Shown: piece after piece, positions 22,068-35,667 of the stretch | How positions within the stretch are numbered: position 1 is the first letter of the stretch | Layout: every line of letters starts with the position of its first letter | Source: Tieghemostelium lacteum | Taxonomy: Eukaryota > Evosea > Eumycetozoa > Dictyosteliales > Raperosteliaceae | Length of the DNA: 64,000 bases | Assembly (NCBI GenBank): GCA_001606155.1 | Contig: LODT01000037.1 | Coordinates: 310,001-374,000, forward strand | Reading direction: 5' to 3' | Translations under genes and position numbers: made by a program | Notes under the pieces: model-generated | What the model saw: only the letters and a program-made list of their open reading frames with translations | Told to the model about the DNA's origin: nothing | The model's database searches: none

Positions 22068-22265
22068 CTAATATATAAGTCTTACAGGTATTAATCTAAT
22101 TGATAAGTTATTTATAAATTTATGATAGTAGTTAATTAATCCTAATAATTGTTGTAGGTGTTTAGTATTCTTTGGTATTCGTATAACCTGTAATTCTTTG
22201 ATCCTACTAGGATCAATTCTTATACTAATTAAATGACCTAAAAAAGTGATTTCATCCACTGACAT
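22068..22265 (-). mobile_element. Ty3/gypsy-like reverse transcriptase fossil
   Basis: A short minus-strand stretch resembles the connection between the reverse transcriptase palm and thumb of Ty3/gypsy-class LTR retroelements (FLGHLIS, then a block ending GLINYYHKFI). Only this small piece of pol is visible; no terminal repeats, gag, protease, RNase H or integrase were found nearby. It is a broken remnant of a once longer element. Age cannot be judged beyond being old enough to have lost nearly everything. Confidence 0.7.
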
Positions 22266-22548
22266 TTCTTTGTGTGTAAATAGAAATAATACGGATGAAT
22301 AAACATTACCAATATTATTTAGGTAATATGCATAAAAATCCTATTTCTTTTTTAGATTTGAAAAATTATTTAAACTAAAAGGTTTTTAGGAATATGAACA
22401 GGAGATTTAAATCAGGAGGTACCAATGGCGTAATTTTCCGAAGCTTCTTTTGGATAAAATAAATAAAATAAAAAACGTTACCACAATATAATTTTAAACA
22501 TGTTTAAAATATGATTTTATAAAATTGAAAAATTGTCATATCCCACTG

Positions 22549-25500
22549 ATGATAATGGGGGATGGACAAATAACTAGTTATAGTTTTGATAAATTGCATG
22601 ATGTTGAAATAGAAGAAGATGTAGATGATGATATAGATATTACAAGTATTCTATTAGAGAATACCTATACTGAGAATAGAATATATCAACTATTATGTAA
22701 TAGTTCCAATGATATTGATATTGCATTATCATACTATAATGACTTTATAATATACTTTTATAAACTTTCTATTGTATGTAGAATAGTATAGTTAGTGTAT
22801 GATAACATTCTAATAAACTGATTCATGAAGAAACAAGACCCCAATACATTTAATAGATTAGATATGTTATTAGATAAAATACAATGTGATCCTACTGTTA
22901 TTGAACTGATTTTGACATTTTATAATTCAGTTAATAATCTAGACTACATTAATCAAGAATATAATCAACATTTGATACTAGATTTCTATATTTTATACAG
23001 ATTATTAGATTATGATGTAAATGTAGGTTATTTATAATCAGCTATGCCATTTAGGTAAAGATTGTTAATATAAGGTGTATATAGGTTTTACAAACATTTA
23101 GGGATTTGGTAAAAGAGTTTGTAGAGGGTGATAATAGAGGGTATTTAGTTGATAGACTATGTCAGTGTTTGAACATTGTGAATAGTAGAGATATGATTTA
23201 TGGTAGTACTACTACTTTAAAGAAATTAGTTAGAATATTCTATCAGGATTCTAGTGATGGTATGAGTGATGAGGATAGAGAAATGCTAAGTGGTATAGGA
23301 TTGGAAGTGGTTTGTAATGGTTATTTTGATAGCACTGCATATCAGTATTTGTTAGAGCAATGTTGGGATGCTATAAGGTATACAAGTACTTCAAGATTTA
23401 GTTTAATGGATTTGTTAATTGAAATGTCAAAGGAGAGTAATTATTTGAGGAGACGGGTATTGGTACCATTGATACCTGCAAAGGTATTTGCAGGTGCTGT
23501 GTCTAGGTATATAGAGGTACAAGATTCAGTGGGTAGAGATAAAACCTATGAATTTCTATTTCATTTTATGTACATGTACAGAGGACACTATCTAAAGGAT
23601 TACATTGAATCTATACATTCAAATAGTTATGATATGTCACTTATAATAATTACAAAAACACTGGCATTTAAAGTTCATATAATCTCACCGGTACACTCGA
23701 ATATCAGTGTCTATTACTTTAAACTACTGAATCAATTATCAACTTTTAATCTAAACTATTGCACACCGTTCTATCAGGTACTTTTAAAATGGTTGTTAAT
23801 TGACAGCCATTCTATAGTTCCATTACACAAGATCACAGTTAATCTACCTGATGGTATATCAATTAATCTTAGAGAGTTACTGTACCACAGGTTACTTAAA
23901 TTTGTAACTAAAATTGGTAATAGAAATGTAATTAATATCAATAGTTTATTGTCTGCTACTATAATGGATATTAGAATTCAACCATTTTATCTTCACTTTA
24001 TCACTCTTTTTCAAATTCAAGTTAACCAGAGAAGAGAATACTCAGAGTCACCTGACACTTCTGGAATGGATAGTATTTGTGATGGATTACTGAATGTATA
24101 TATCAACCATCTCACCAACATTGTTGAGATGACAAAGTCATTGGAGGAATTTAAAAGGTCTAATAAGGAAATATTAACATTTCTCATTAGTAACCACTTG
24201 GTACCTATATACCACTACCTTATCAACTATTACACTGACCAGTATATCACAACACCTGATGACAAGGTCATACAAGAACAAAATAGATCACAAAGTGTTA
24301 AACTTTTATTTACACTACACAATCTATTAGCGGTATTTAATGTGGTTAAAACTACTAATGATACTCAACCTTCTGACTACCAAATGGACTGTTTTAGGCT
24401 ATCTATTAGAACTGGTATCACACTATTTAGAGATTTCATTGAAAATCTATTTAAGAAAAACACGATGGTGGTTTCAAGTCTACAATGTATACTCTATCTA
24501 CTGAGGAATATTGAATGGGACTGTGCTATGAAAGATGAGAAAAATGAACTATTGGAATTGTTATTGATGTACCAGAGTTTCTGTGCATATGGACAGAGAT
24601 TACTACCTACATGTAACCGAGGTACAATTTATAAGACCTTATTAGACCCAACAATGTCAGAACCATCACTGATTAATCTTCAAGTAGTGGATATGACATC
24701 TTTATATAATGCCATGGAAACTTGTATAATGAGTGCATGTTTGATGGTAATTAGTATTGATTCGTTAAAGTCGTTAAAGAAGTCACAATGGTACCAATAC
24801 TTAATTGGTTATGTAAAGAAATATACAAGTTCATCTAACAGTAGTACCAGTTCTAAGAAAACTGTACATTCGCTATTAGAGTTATGTATGAGTCGTTTAT
24901 GTATATCCAAGTCATTGGTATACTATAACAGAATATTCCAATGGTTTGAAATTAGAAATCAACACATGATTGAAACGATCTTTAGTAGAATTGAAAAGAA
25001 AGCAAATACAGATACAATTGAATCTCTATATGACTATATTGGATCTGCTGAAGATGTCCCTGCATCCCATTGGTTGCTCCACACTTTTAATCTACTAAAT
25101 CTCAAATTCCAACCACAAGTTAATGTGTATATCTACAATTATCTAGTTAGTATAACTAATGAAATTACTGTAGACACCATCGATACATTCATAGAATTAC
25201 TAAAATTCTTAGTCAATTGGGACAATTTCAATTCTAAAACCCTTGAAAAGCATCTCTTTAAAGTTGTAAACCAATTTATAAATGACGCATTCCATCCATT
25301 TTCTAGTAAGACTAGAAAAGATTGTATTGTAGAAAGCTTAGAATCACTATTGATCAATCCAATTGACAATTTGGATATAGTTTCTGAGCTATTGCAATTG
25401 TACCATCAATTGTATAGTAAAGTCACCAAAACTGTTACAGTTCAATCAAAATACATGCAGAAATTCGAGGTATTTTATAGTTCCATTTCCAATGGTACTA

Positions 25501-26120
25501 GTGTAAAGAAATCTAAAAAGATTGTAACATTAAAACAAAAGAGAAGATTATTAACAAAGAAAATAACTCAACACTATCAACCAAATACCAAGAAGAACTC
25601 TAAATCAACTGCAATAGCCCCAATAGTTAGAAGTAGCAATCCATTTATAGATGCAATGTTGGAAGAAGGTGGATTTAGAAATGCCACTCCAAGTGAAGTC
25701 AAAGACCTAGAATCTATCATTGACTACACTGAAGGTGTTGATTATTACACTACAAACATTAATCTAATGGATTATGATGCCTCTAAAGATGAAATGGATA
25801 TAGACACTTCGCCCACCAATAATAATAACAATTCATCAGATTTATTTTTACCTGGAGACCAAATTGAGAAATTAGCTGTGGTGGTTAGAGATGTGTTAGT
25901 GGATAAAGGAAGTATCTTGACAAGAGTTGAATTACTTCAAAATATTTGTAAGAAATTCTCACCAAAATTCCCAGACCAAGACAGAGAGCTATTCATCACA
26001 CAAACTAGAACTATATATGCATCGATAGTATCCATGTTGGTTAAAGAAGGTTATTTATATGAAAATGAAAACGGTATATCACTAGTCTATGACAATGATC
26101 AAGAATTAGAATTTAAATAA
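22549..26120 (+). CDS. Large helical protein of unknown function, three exons
   Basis: Exons 22549-22773, 22831-23016 and 23085-26120 keep one frame (1148 residues). The second intron (GTAAAT..ATATAG; an alternative donor lies at 23023) gives a smooth join LLDYD-VLQTFRDLVKEF. The first (GTATGT..ATGAAG) has a poor acceptor and is less sure. The protein starts acidic (EEDVDDDIDI), continues as about 850 residues of HEAT-like helices, then a basic Lys-rich segment, an acidic/Asn linker, and a C-terminal 80 residues (VVVRDVLVDKG...LVKEGYLYEN) that look like a winged-helix. This resembles big scaffold subunits of nuclear complexes, but I cannot name it. Confidence 0.75.
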
Positions 26121-26145
26121 ATAATAGAGAAAGGTATTTATTGAA

Positions 26146-27274
26146 TTATACCTCTTGTGGAGGTGGTAAGATATTATTGCTATTTACATGGTGTAGTGGG
26201 GTACTTGAATCTGATAATGGATTTTCAAAGGAATCTGTAGAAGATGAAATATTTACTTGACCCAAATCAATGGTATTTGATCTAGAGGCTGCCATTGAAA
26301 GTTTACTTAATTTAATTTCAGGACTTTCATATTTGGGTATATCACTATTTATTCTCTGAAACAGTATGTAATTAATAGGAGTCTCTGCAATGGCATTCAT
26401 CACAATCAACGACTGAATAGTTTCCAAAACAAATGTAAAGAATATTGATAAATGTCTGTAATTGTTATCCATTGGTAACTTTATTACAAACACAATCAAA
26501 TCTCTGATTAAAGCCAACAAGATAGTAGCCACCACAATAACTGCAATTAATTTACTTTTGAATAGAATTTTGGAAACTCTATCTGAAAACACGGATTCAG
26601 TAGTTCCTTTCAAATAAGTTTTTATCACCTTATTCAATGTCATGAAATTTATAATGATGATTATGAACCCAATTAACAACACTCCACAGAAGCCTACAGT
26701 ATACATTAACTCTGCCTGTTTCTTAGTACCCAAAAATGATATTAAAAAGTAGGTAATTGTATAACAAAATGCTACTGCTGTCAAAACCAGTGCTAACACC
26801 CACACCTTTCTGGTATTCTTTTCAGTATTAACATCCTTTACAGTGAATATAGTATACAGTAACTGAAATCTGAAACACCATATAAAAAATAATTCAGTAC
26901 ATATAAAAAAAGTAGTACCCATTCCAAAGTACACAGAAAGTGATCCAAAATCAAAATTGTGAGTTTTTAAAACTGCTATACAATACATTATCCTAACTAT
27001 ATATAAATTTTAATTAAAATTAGTTAGGTGATATGGAGGTATATTTAAATATTATAAACTTACATAAGGGCCAAAAAGTGAGTGAAAGTAAAACTATTAG
27101 TCTTGGATTAATGGATTTATATTTTAGAAATTTAAATTCGAGAAATGCTTGAAATGAACAGACTATTGTTATAACAGCACATAATATTATTCTGAATACA
27201 ATAAATGCTGTAACTAGTTTATCTAAAGATACATTTTCAGTGAGAGACTCTTTTGTAACTTTTAATAAGAACAT
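26146..27274 (-). CDS. Seven-transmembrane protein, two exons
   Basis: Exons 27274-27064 and 26996-26146 join over a 67-base GTAAGT..TATATAG intron (phase 1, ...LTFWPL-FRIMYCIAVL) to 353 residues. Hydrophobic segments: about 24-46, 57-81, 92-122, 138-163, 170-195, 218-242 and 255-280, followed by a Ser/Pro-rich hydrophilic tail of about 70 residues. The count and tail suit a G-protein-coupled receptor or the TOM1/GPR137-type 7TM family; the PRLIVLLSLTFWPLFR segment leans to the latter. No cAMP-receptor signature seen. Its stop lies 25 bases from that of the upstream gene, so the two genes are tail to tail. Confidence 0.8.
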
Positions 27275-27994
27275 AATGTTTGTGGTGGTATTGTGAATTT
27301 TAAAAATAACATTTTGATGATGAAAGAACAGAATTTAAAGTAAAATTTTACATCGTGATTTTCAGAATTTCTTTGATCAAAGATATTTTAAATTGGCACA
27401 AAAAAAAAAAATGATAAATTAGATTTTATAAGGCCTGAAATTCAATGCTGTAAATTTATTTTTAGACTCCACTCTAACAATTGAACTCATCAAATATTTA
27501 AATTTAGCACATTTGATACTAACAATAGATTATAATTTAAAAATTCAAGCTAACAAAAAAATTAAAAAATCAAAAGGTATGTTTTGAAGAGGTTTTTTGA
27601 TTTTATCTCATATCACGCATGTATTTTAATAAAGTTTAACATACAACTACACCATATGATCATTACCAACCATCATCTTGTTAAGAGAGACTCTACTTTG
27701 TAATTTTCAAGTAAAGTTGGACTTTAAGAACAATTTGATATCAAATTGTTTAATATAACGTATATATACTTTAAAATTTTGGAATAATGGTATCTAATAG
27801 ATAGTAGAGCAGATATTTTGTTAAATAAAAAACTGGTTATTAAATATTAAAAAAAAAATAAAGAAAAAAAGGGTAATAAATAATTTCTTTGTTTTTTACA
27901 CTTCGCCTCTTTGCTCTCTGTTGTTGTAATTTTTTTAAAAATAAAAATCGTATTCTATTTTTTTTTTGTAATTATTTTCATATTTTGTCGAGGA
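27275..27994. other. Divergent promoter region
   Basis: 720 bases between two divergent genes; A/T-rich, no gene seen. A perfect short inverted repeat (AATTTGATATCAAATT) lies near 27,733. Confidence 0.55.
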
Positions 27995-30900
27995 ATGGAT
28001 AATCTCGATTTAGAAAAACTTAATAGTAATTTAAACTCTATAGGAGCGTATCTGGACTCTAAATGGAAAGTTGATAAAAATACAGCATTCTATAAAGAGA
28101 TTCTTGATGAATGTATGCAAATCATTGCAGGTAGTAAACAGGTTGAAGAATTCTTTAAAGATCTTGCAGATCGTAAACTATTGAATGTAGGTGCATGTGA
28201 AACTACTTGGCAATTTGGTGACGCTGCATATAAATGTAAAACATGTCAATTAGATCCAACATCAGCACTTTGTATAAGTTGTTTTAAAACTGGTGATCAT
28301 GAAGGTCACGAATGTAAGTACTCCTCCCATATCTAAATACACCTATAGACTTTATATATGATATTAATTATACTTATTTTATAGATTCACTCCAGTCTGT
28401 AGGTGGTGGATTTTGTGATTGTGGAGATCCCACAGCATTTAAACCCTCAGGGTTTTGCAGTAGACATAAAGAACAGAAAACAGATATCACCAAGTATCCA
28501 CAGAGATTCCTATTGGCTCTGTGCTACTGTGTGCAATTTGTATTAAAAAAGATATATTATTTCTTTGAAGAAAAGAAAATTGAGGAATATGAATTGTTGA
28601 TGGATTGGTTACTAAAACTTGCACAAAGAGGTGACATTGTAAAAGTTATCGTAATCAAATACATTAGTAATACAAATATTGGGAATAGTCATTTACTACC
28701 ACCATCACCATTCCAAGTTCCCCTTTTAAGACTCTTTTTTGCACCAGATAAAGATAGTAACAACAATAATAATAATAATAATAGTAACAAAGATAACAAA
28801 AGATTTCTTGAACTTGGAAATCGTATACAACATCGTATGAAAGAGTCATTTGCCAACTTTTCAGTGTTTCTTCGTGGTAGTGTAGAGTTTATAGAATCAT
28901 TTATTCGTATTATTCTACCTATCTACAAGGACTGTTTGATATACAGTCAAAAACACATTCTACTCAGTAGCTATAGTATATTTAGTAGCACTGCAATGGG
29001 ACCTTTACTACTCTCTGAAAGTGCCTCAGAGATTGTAATGGACACTATTACTGAGTTTTTTAGTAGATATCAAATTGAGAGAAACAGTCTCTATATCAAT
29101 GCAAAAAAGGTGCATATGAAGGAACCATACAGGTTTCCACAGTTCAAGTACATTACCTACCTAAACAGTATTCCACCACATTTGAATACATTGAGAACTG
29201 ATATAAACTTTATTCTCTCAAATCCATCGGTTAGCAGTCATGTTCTAAATACACAGAGTTCACTAGCCATGTGGTTTAATATGATTGGTATCTCTCAGGG
29301 TATGAATCCTAATATCCAATTCATGCCCTGTTTGCCTATTGATTGGTTGACTGCATTCACAATGGATATTGCATTCAGTCAAAGTCTTTTCTATATCGTA
29401 AACTCAATCCCCCTAGACAAGGGGGCACTGGATTCAACATTAGCTATCGCCACTCAGTACCTTGGTAAATGGATGTTGGGATGGTTGGAATTCAGAAACA
29501 ACTATCTCGTTGAAAAACAGCAAAAACTCATTCAACTCAAAGAAGAATCCAAAGACACACCAGTAGTCTACAACCAACAACAACAACTAATCTCCAATTT
29601 GAAACTGGATAGTAACAGTTTTCTCAAGAATATAAAAACACTTTTAACAGTTGATATCAAGAGAGACGGTTTCACATTCCATCTACCACTTCACAGAATG
29701 ATATCAGCCATTATTTACAAGTGTTTTTTGAATTTGTCCAACGAATACAAGAGTTCTGGTAGTCTAAAAGCCATATTTAATCAAATTATTGGTACTGGTT
29801 CCCTCATTACTATAGAAGACTATGGAAAAGCATCTACATTCCATCCATTGTCCATCTTGGCTGCTTTGGGTGAAATCAAATCTGGAATGTGGAGAGCTCA
29901 TGGTCGTGAAGAAGATATGTCTTTACAAGCCATCATGTATCAGAGTTTACATTTCCAGAAATACTATGATCTTGATATCTTTTTAATTCAAATTGGTTCA
30001 CTTTTAATGGGTCCAAATGAGTTTATCAATCATACTTTAGCCATTTATAAATTGACTGATTATTTTAAATTTGAAAAAGATCCAAATAATAATAATAATA
30101 ACAATAGTAGTCAACAAGCACCTGTAACTCCATCAAAATCATTAAGACAGAGCTCTGGTTCTGTTAAAACTAGTAATGAAAATACTCCAACTACAGAAAC
30201 TACAAGTATATCAGGTACAACTGCAACAACTACAGCTACAACTACAACTACATTGTCAAAAGAAGAGAAAAAAGAGAAAAAAGAAAAAGCTAAAAAAGAA
30301 GAAGAATTACAGAAAAAGAAAACACTTTCAGAGGACTATTTACAGACTGTTATCATGTTGTCAACTAATAAGATGTTGTGTGGTATGGTTGAAGAACAGA
30401 TTATTAGAAAAGAGATTATTCATAGATTGTGTCTAGCTGATTGTACCCATTCTCAAATGACTAGAAATATAAAGAGTCGTTTGGTAAATCATCCTCAATT
30501 TGAGAATATTCTTAAAGAAGTATCGGTATATCATCAACCTCAAAAAACTGAACAGGGTAAATATCAACTAAAGGAGTCATGTTGGGGTGAATTTGATGGT
30601 TATTTCCCACACTATAACACTCAAGATCTCCAGACTGCCGAAGAGAGATATTCTGAATTTGTAAACAAAACAAAGAATAACATTGCACGTGGTTTGTTTA
30701 TAAACTATCCTGTGTTCCCTGGATTTGAAGGTTTGAATGCATTGTTATGTAGCAGAGAACTTCACCAGATTCTCTTTACCATTCTACAGAATCAGTTGAT
30801 TAATTCACCTAGATCTTCAGATACTCTGTTTAACCATGCTTTAAATGCATTAGAACTCTTGATTATTCAGACCTTGTCATCAGATATAAAATCAGAGGAT

Positions 30901-33900
30901 CTTGATAAACTTTCAACCATCTATCAACAACAGCAATTGGAGAAAGAAAAACAACAACAGAAGCAATTGTCAACTCCAAGTAAGAAAGGTACCTCTTTGA
31001 ATAGTTCCATTGAGGTTATTGAATCTTTCAGTGACATTTCATTCCCAAGTCAGAGAAACATCTTTGTAAACTCTATTGTACAGGTACAAATCTCTGAACA
31101 AAAGAAAATATCACTTCTCATTCTCTTGGTTAAACTCACTAGTAGCTCACAAGTTAATGCTGAGCCCAAGAGACAGATTCAGAATATTATTAACTGTCTG
31201 ATGGAAAACAACCAAATTTGTAAACAGACTGTCGAGGACTATCTCACTGCTCTCAAGGCTAAGAAACAACCTCTAGCAGGTTCCAGAAAAGAAGATCCTG
31301 AAGAAGAGAAAAAGAGAATTGCACGTACTAGACAAGCCGCAATCTTAGCACAGATGAAAACTCAACAAGCTGCATTCAAATTTGACGATGATGACGAAGA
31401 TGACTATGAAGATGAAGTAGATCTAAAAACACAAAAGAAACATGAGAAAGTAAATTCAAATGCTTTGATTGTTGATGGATGTGAATCTGTTACGACTTGT
31501 GCACTTTGTAGAGAAGCTGGTTCATTGTCAAGACCTATGGGTAGATTCGCATTCATTCAACCATCTTCTATATTGATGTTATCCAAATTAACTCCTGATG
31601 AGAGAAAGCATCGTATTACTGAAGCTGTTTTGAAGGAATTATCAACTGGTGATGATTCAAAGTCTAATAAGAGCCAAGAACCTGTTGTAGCTCAACCTCA
31701 ACCTCAAGGTCTTCATGATTTGTTAGGTCAAGAGATGGACGAAGATATTGAAGATGTTGATATGGGATCTGATGACGATGATGATTCTGATGATGAAGTT
31801 GCTAAGGCTCTATCTTATCTCAACAAAATCTCTCAAACTCATGATTTTATGGGTGATTTAGGTTTTGGTGATGATATGAATATGGATTTGGATGATGAGG
31901 ATGAAGATGATACACAAGGTGGTACAATGATGAACTTTGGTACTCCACAAAATCCAATAATGTTCCCAATGGGACGTCGTATTCATGATGATGAGGATGA
32001 GGAAGAAGAAGAATTCCATTCTGATGAAGAAGATGAAGGTGAGGAATATGATACTGATGACGAGAAGGAAATGATTGATATCAACAATGATGATATTGAA
32101 TACTCTTCTATGGACGACGACGATGAAAATGATGATTTGGATGACGAAGATCATGTCATGTTTGATGAAGATGATGAAGGTGACTATGAAATTGAAATTC
32201 CAAATGATCAATTGACTATGAATCAAATGAATCCACTCTTTAGAATGATTAGTCAATTTGTACAAAATCAACAACAACAACAAGGTGGTGGTCAAAGAAA
32301 CAATACACCTACAAGTACAACTGGAGGTACATCTACTGGAGAAGGTGGAAATGAACAATCAACAACTGCCAATAGTGAACAAAATACAACTCAACCAAAT
32401 AACAATAATACCAATAGAAGAAGAGTTGTTTTTAGAACTGATGAAGATGATGAAGATGAAGAAGATTATAATATTGATATGGATGACGATGACGAAGATG
32501 AAGATCCATATTTTGATTCTGATACTGATGAAAATGTACTTAGAAAGTTTGATGACTCTGTTGAACCAGTTCAAGGTCAGCCATGGTCTGATAAATTCAC
32601 AAGACAAGAGATATTCAGAAACACTGAAGAATCTGTTAATTTACATTTATCATTTTGTGGTCACCAAATTCATGAAGATTGTTTCAGTGAATATGCATGG
32701 TCAATCTTGAAAAATAACCCTGAAGAAGAGCAACTTATTGATCCACACAAAAACGAATTCCAATGTGTTTTGTGTAGAAGAATTGGTAATGCCATTGTAC
32801 CTGTTATCCCAGATAGTGGTTTCAAGCACGCTTCTTTGAGTAACCAAATCAAGACTATTGAAGATTGTAAATCTTCTCATCCAGGTCCAGAGTACCAAAC
32901 ATTCCTACAGTCACTTAAATCCAAACTTCTTAGTAGCACCTCTAGTGATGAACCAACTCCAGAGGCTTTGAAAAAAGTTAGACCTGCAATTGACCAATTT
33001 TCATCGAGAATCTATGGTATTAGATATAACTTGTCATTCTATCACTCTCAATCTGATTCTGTTGTTACTCCATTTATATGTTCATCCATTGCCTCAACTA
33101 TTGCAAATACTGAATTGGCGATTAGAACACCAGATATAGATCCCTCAATTAATCCTCAGGGTAATGGTGGATATCAATTATTCAGCACCATGTTGGATAG
33201 CCATAGAATTGATATAAGATCACTATTTAGAGTAACTGTTGCTCATGGATTTGCACATAATCCATTGGCATTCGAAGGAAAGTTACTGTGGAATGCTATT
33301 AGTGGTGCATTTGCAAGTCCACTTCCCGAAGAGTATTTCCAAACCCAACAAGATGACCCACAACAAGACCAAGCCAAGCAACAAGAACGTCTGAAAGAGA
33401 ATGAAAAACTAGATCAAGAGTCATTCCCACCATTACTATCTTTGGATTTGTTCCACACATTTGTTCAAGCAATGGTTAGATTCTCTGATATTAATATTCA
33501 AGAAAATACAACCAAATTCCATAACGTAGCTAGACTTTTTTATGATGCCACCATCACACAAGCAATCTTTCAGTTTTTCAAACCATTTGATAGTACAGAA
33601 TCATCTAATGATCCTTTCATCAAAGGTATAAACAAGCTCATTCTAAGTCACCAACAAGAACAAGTACCTACCATCCTAGTACTTCCAACTGAAATCCTTG
33701 GTGCCATTAAAGAAAACTGTTTGATTTTCCTCAGAAGAATCTCACTATTCCTTTATGCCTGTCTACATGTCAACCCACCTCCCTATCAATCTACTGATAT
33801 CAGTCTATCCAGCGAAGTTAATTATCTTGTAGGTTATCTACAATTACCATCATTCGATAACCATTGTCTATATCTATTAAACACCATCATCCAACATTCT

Positions 33901-34503
33901 GATGAGATGGTACCACTAGTAAATAGCTGGTCAGAACAATTATTATCTTCATTTGCCATTTATTCAAGTACAACAACAACTACAACTACATCAAATAATA
34001 ATAATAATCAACAACAACAACAGATAATACAACAAATTTTACCATCACCAATAGTACCAAAGACATTTTTATTGATCAAATTACCAGAATTATACAATAC
34101 ATTGACACAACAGTTTTCATCGATTCCATGTATACAATGCAAGACAGTATCAAGTACACAGGCACTTTGTTTAATTTGTGGTACTTTATGTTGTCTAGGT
34201 AGCTGTTGTAAGAGATTTTTTGATCAAAAGAATGAATGTATCTTGCATGCTGAAAGATGTAATGCAGGAACATGTATGTTTTTGGTTATCAAGAGTAGTT
34301 CTATTCTATTGATACATTTACCTAGAAAAACTGTTTGGATATCTCCATATTTAGATGATCACGGTGAAGAAGATCCAAATCTCAGAAGAGGTAAACCTCT
34401 TTACCTTAATTCTAATAGATACTATCAATTGAATGCTCTCTTACTTAAACATCAAATAGATCAAGATAGTAAAATTGCCGAATTATCCTCAAGAGATATT
34501 TAA
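27995..34503 (+). CDS. ubr1: UBR1-family E3 ubiquitin ligase (N-recognin), two exons
   Basis: Exons 27995-28313 and 28385-34503 join over a 71-base GTAAGT..TTATAG intron inside the UBR box; 2145 residues, a little longer than human UBR1/2. The enzyme recognises destabilising N-termini and marks the protein for proteasomal decay. Seen in order: UBR box zinc finger (about 66-137: CETTW, CKTC, CISC, DHEGHEYHS, FCDCGD, CSRH); helical core; winged-helix-like stretch before the KESCWGEFDGYFPHY block, typical of UBR1; RING-type finger begun by CALC (about 1145) but resumed by CGHQIHEDC (about 1530) and CVLC (about 1566); Cys-rich C-terminal cap (CIQC, CLIC, CCLGSCC) with WISPYLDDHGEEDP. The RING insert of some 385 residues is mostly Asp/Glu. 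Confidence 0.94.
28314..28384 (+). other. Intron of ubr1
   Basis: GTAAGT..TTTATAG, phase 1; removal joins DHEGHE to YHSSLQ and completes the UBR box zinc ligands. Confidence 0.93.
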
Positions 34504-34807
34504 ATAAATCATCAATAAATAAAATCCACCCAATATATATCTCAAAATCCCCATTATTGTTTACATTTACTTTGCATTTAAATAAATTTTCGCACCCCAC
34601 AGCGCTAATTTGTTTTTTGAATTTAATTTATTATTTATTATTCGTATTTATTCTGTTATTCATTTAATATTATTTTAGCATACCTGATAGAAAAGATTTA
34701 ATTAATTATTTAGTTAATAATATTGGTCAAATCACAGAGGACAAAGCAAAACTGTAGAAATCTTAGAAAAAGATGGCTTTGAATTGACTAAAAAAGGTTG
34801 ATATGAA

Positions 34808-34948
34808 GTTTTAACAGACATCGCCTACCAAGACGCCAAAGAAAAGATTTTCACAGAAGACAATAGTTGGAATGGAAAAAAAAAAGGCGATCTTATAAAA
34901 ATTTGTAAATCAACAACTATAACCATAACTACAAGTACTGGTATGTAA
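34808..34948 (+). pseudogene. SAP-like relic
   Basis: An open stretch ends in WNGKKKGDLIKICK, again like the second half of a SAP motif, then Thr/Ile-rich residues and a GTATGT that could be a donor. Coding-like words continue upstream (PDRKDLINYL near 34,690) and downstream to 35,560 in several frames. No intact gene can be read. Confidence 0.35.
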
Positions 34949-35320
34949 ACTAAACAACTATCACTAATTACAACACCTTTTGTTCATTTATATGAATATA
35001 TTTTGTAACATAAACATCAATACAATTTAAACACCTGTTGACCTTCAACTATACAATAGGTACACAAGGACATCAAGTTGAGGAAGGTATGTAGATTTTT
35101 TGAATAGTATAAAGCAGAAAGTATTAATAAATTGAAATAATTAGAATACATTGATATATTAAAACATTTAGTAGATAATGGTAATCAAAACTTCTCCAAA
35201 TCACATAATCTAAATATTTTGTTTCTACTAGGAAATTCAGCACATTAATAACTCTTTATAGATACTAGCCACCTATGGAAAAGATTTTCCTCTTGAGGGA
35301 AGAAAAGAAACAATGGATAT

Positions 35321-35338
35321 ATACACGTCGACGTGTAT
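35321..35338. repeat. 18-bp perfect palindrome
   Basis: ATACACGTCGACGTGTAT, unusually G/C-rich for this window; lies within the relic stretch. Possible protein-binding site or chance. Confidence 0.5.
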
Positions 35339-35667
35339 GTCAAGAAACTGAAAAAAGATTTAATAATAGATCAGAAACAGATTAGAGAATCCATCCTATA
35401 TTAGTAGATACTGGATCCCAGGTATTGGAAAAACAAGAGTTTGAGGATCATAGCCTATCTCTATAAATTAACAACACCATTTTTAGATCTATTGCTTTTA
35501 TATAAAAAAAGATAGTTTCACTGGTATACCTGTAACAAGTTGGTCCACTGAATACCCAAAAGGTTTGGGACAAAGATTTGAAGAATTGGAGTTTTTGGGA
35601 TTAATTAATTACCAAATATAAAGTATCCAATGCAACCTTAGTTGCCATTCCACCTATTGCAGTAAAT

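Noticed and set aside
31858-32710. Open frames opposite and beside the acidic part of ubr1
   Set aside because: Shadows of GAT/GAA-rich codons; no coding features of their own.
35395-35430. VDTGS-like words suggesting a retropepsin
   Set aside because: Too short and without any other retroelement part nearby; treated as chance.
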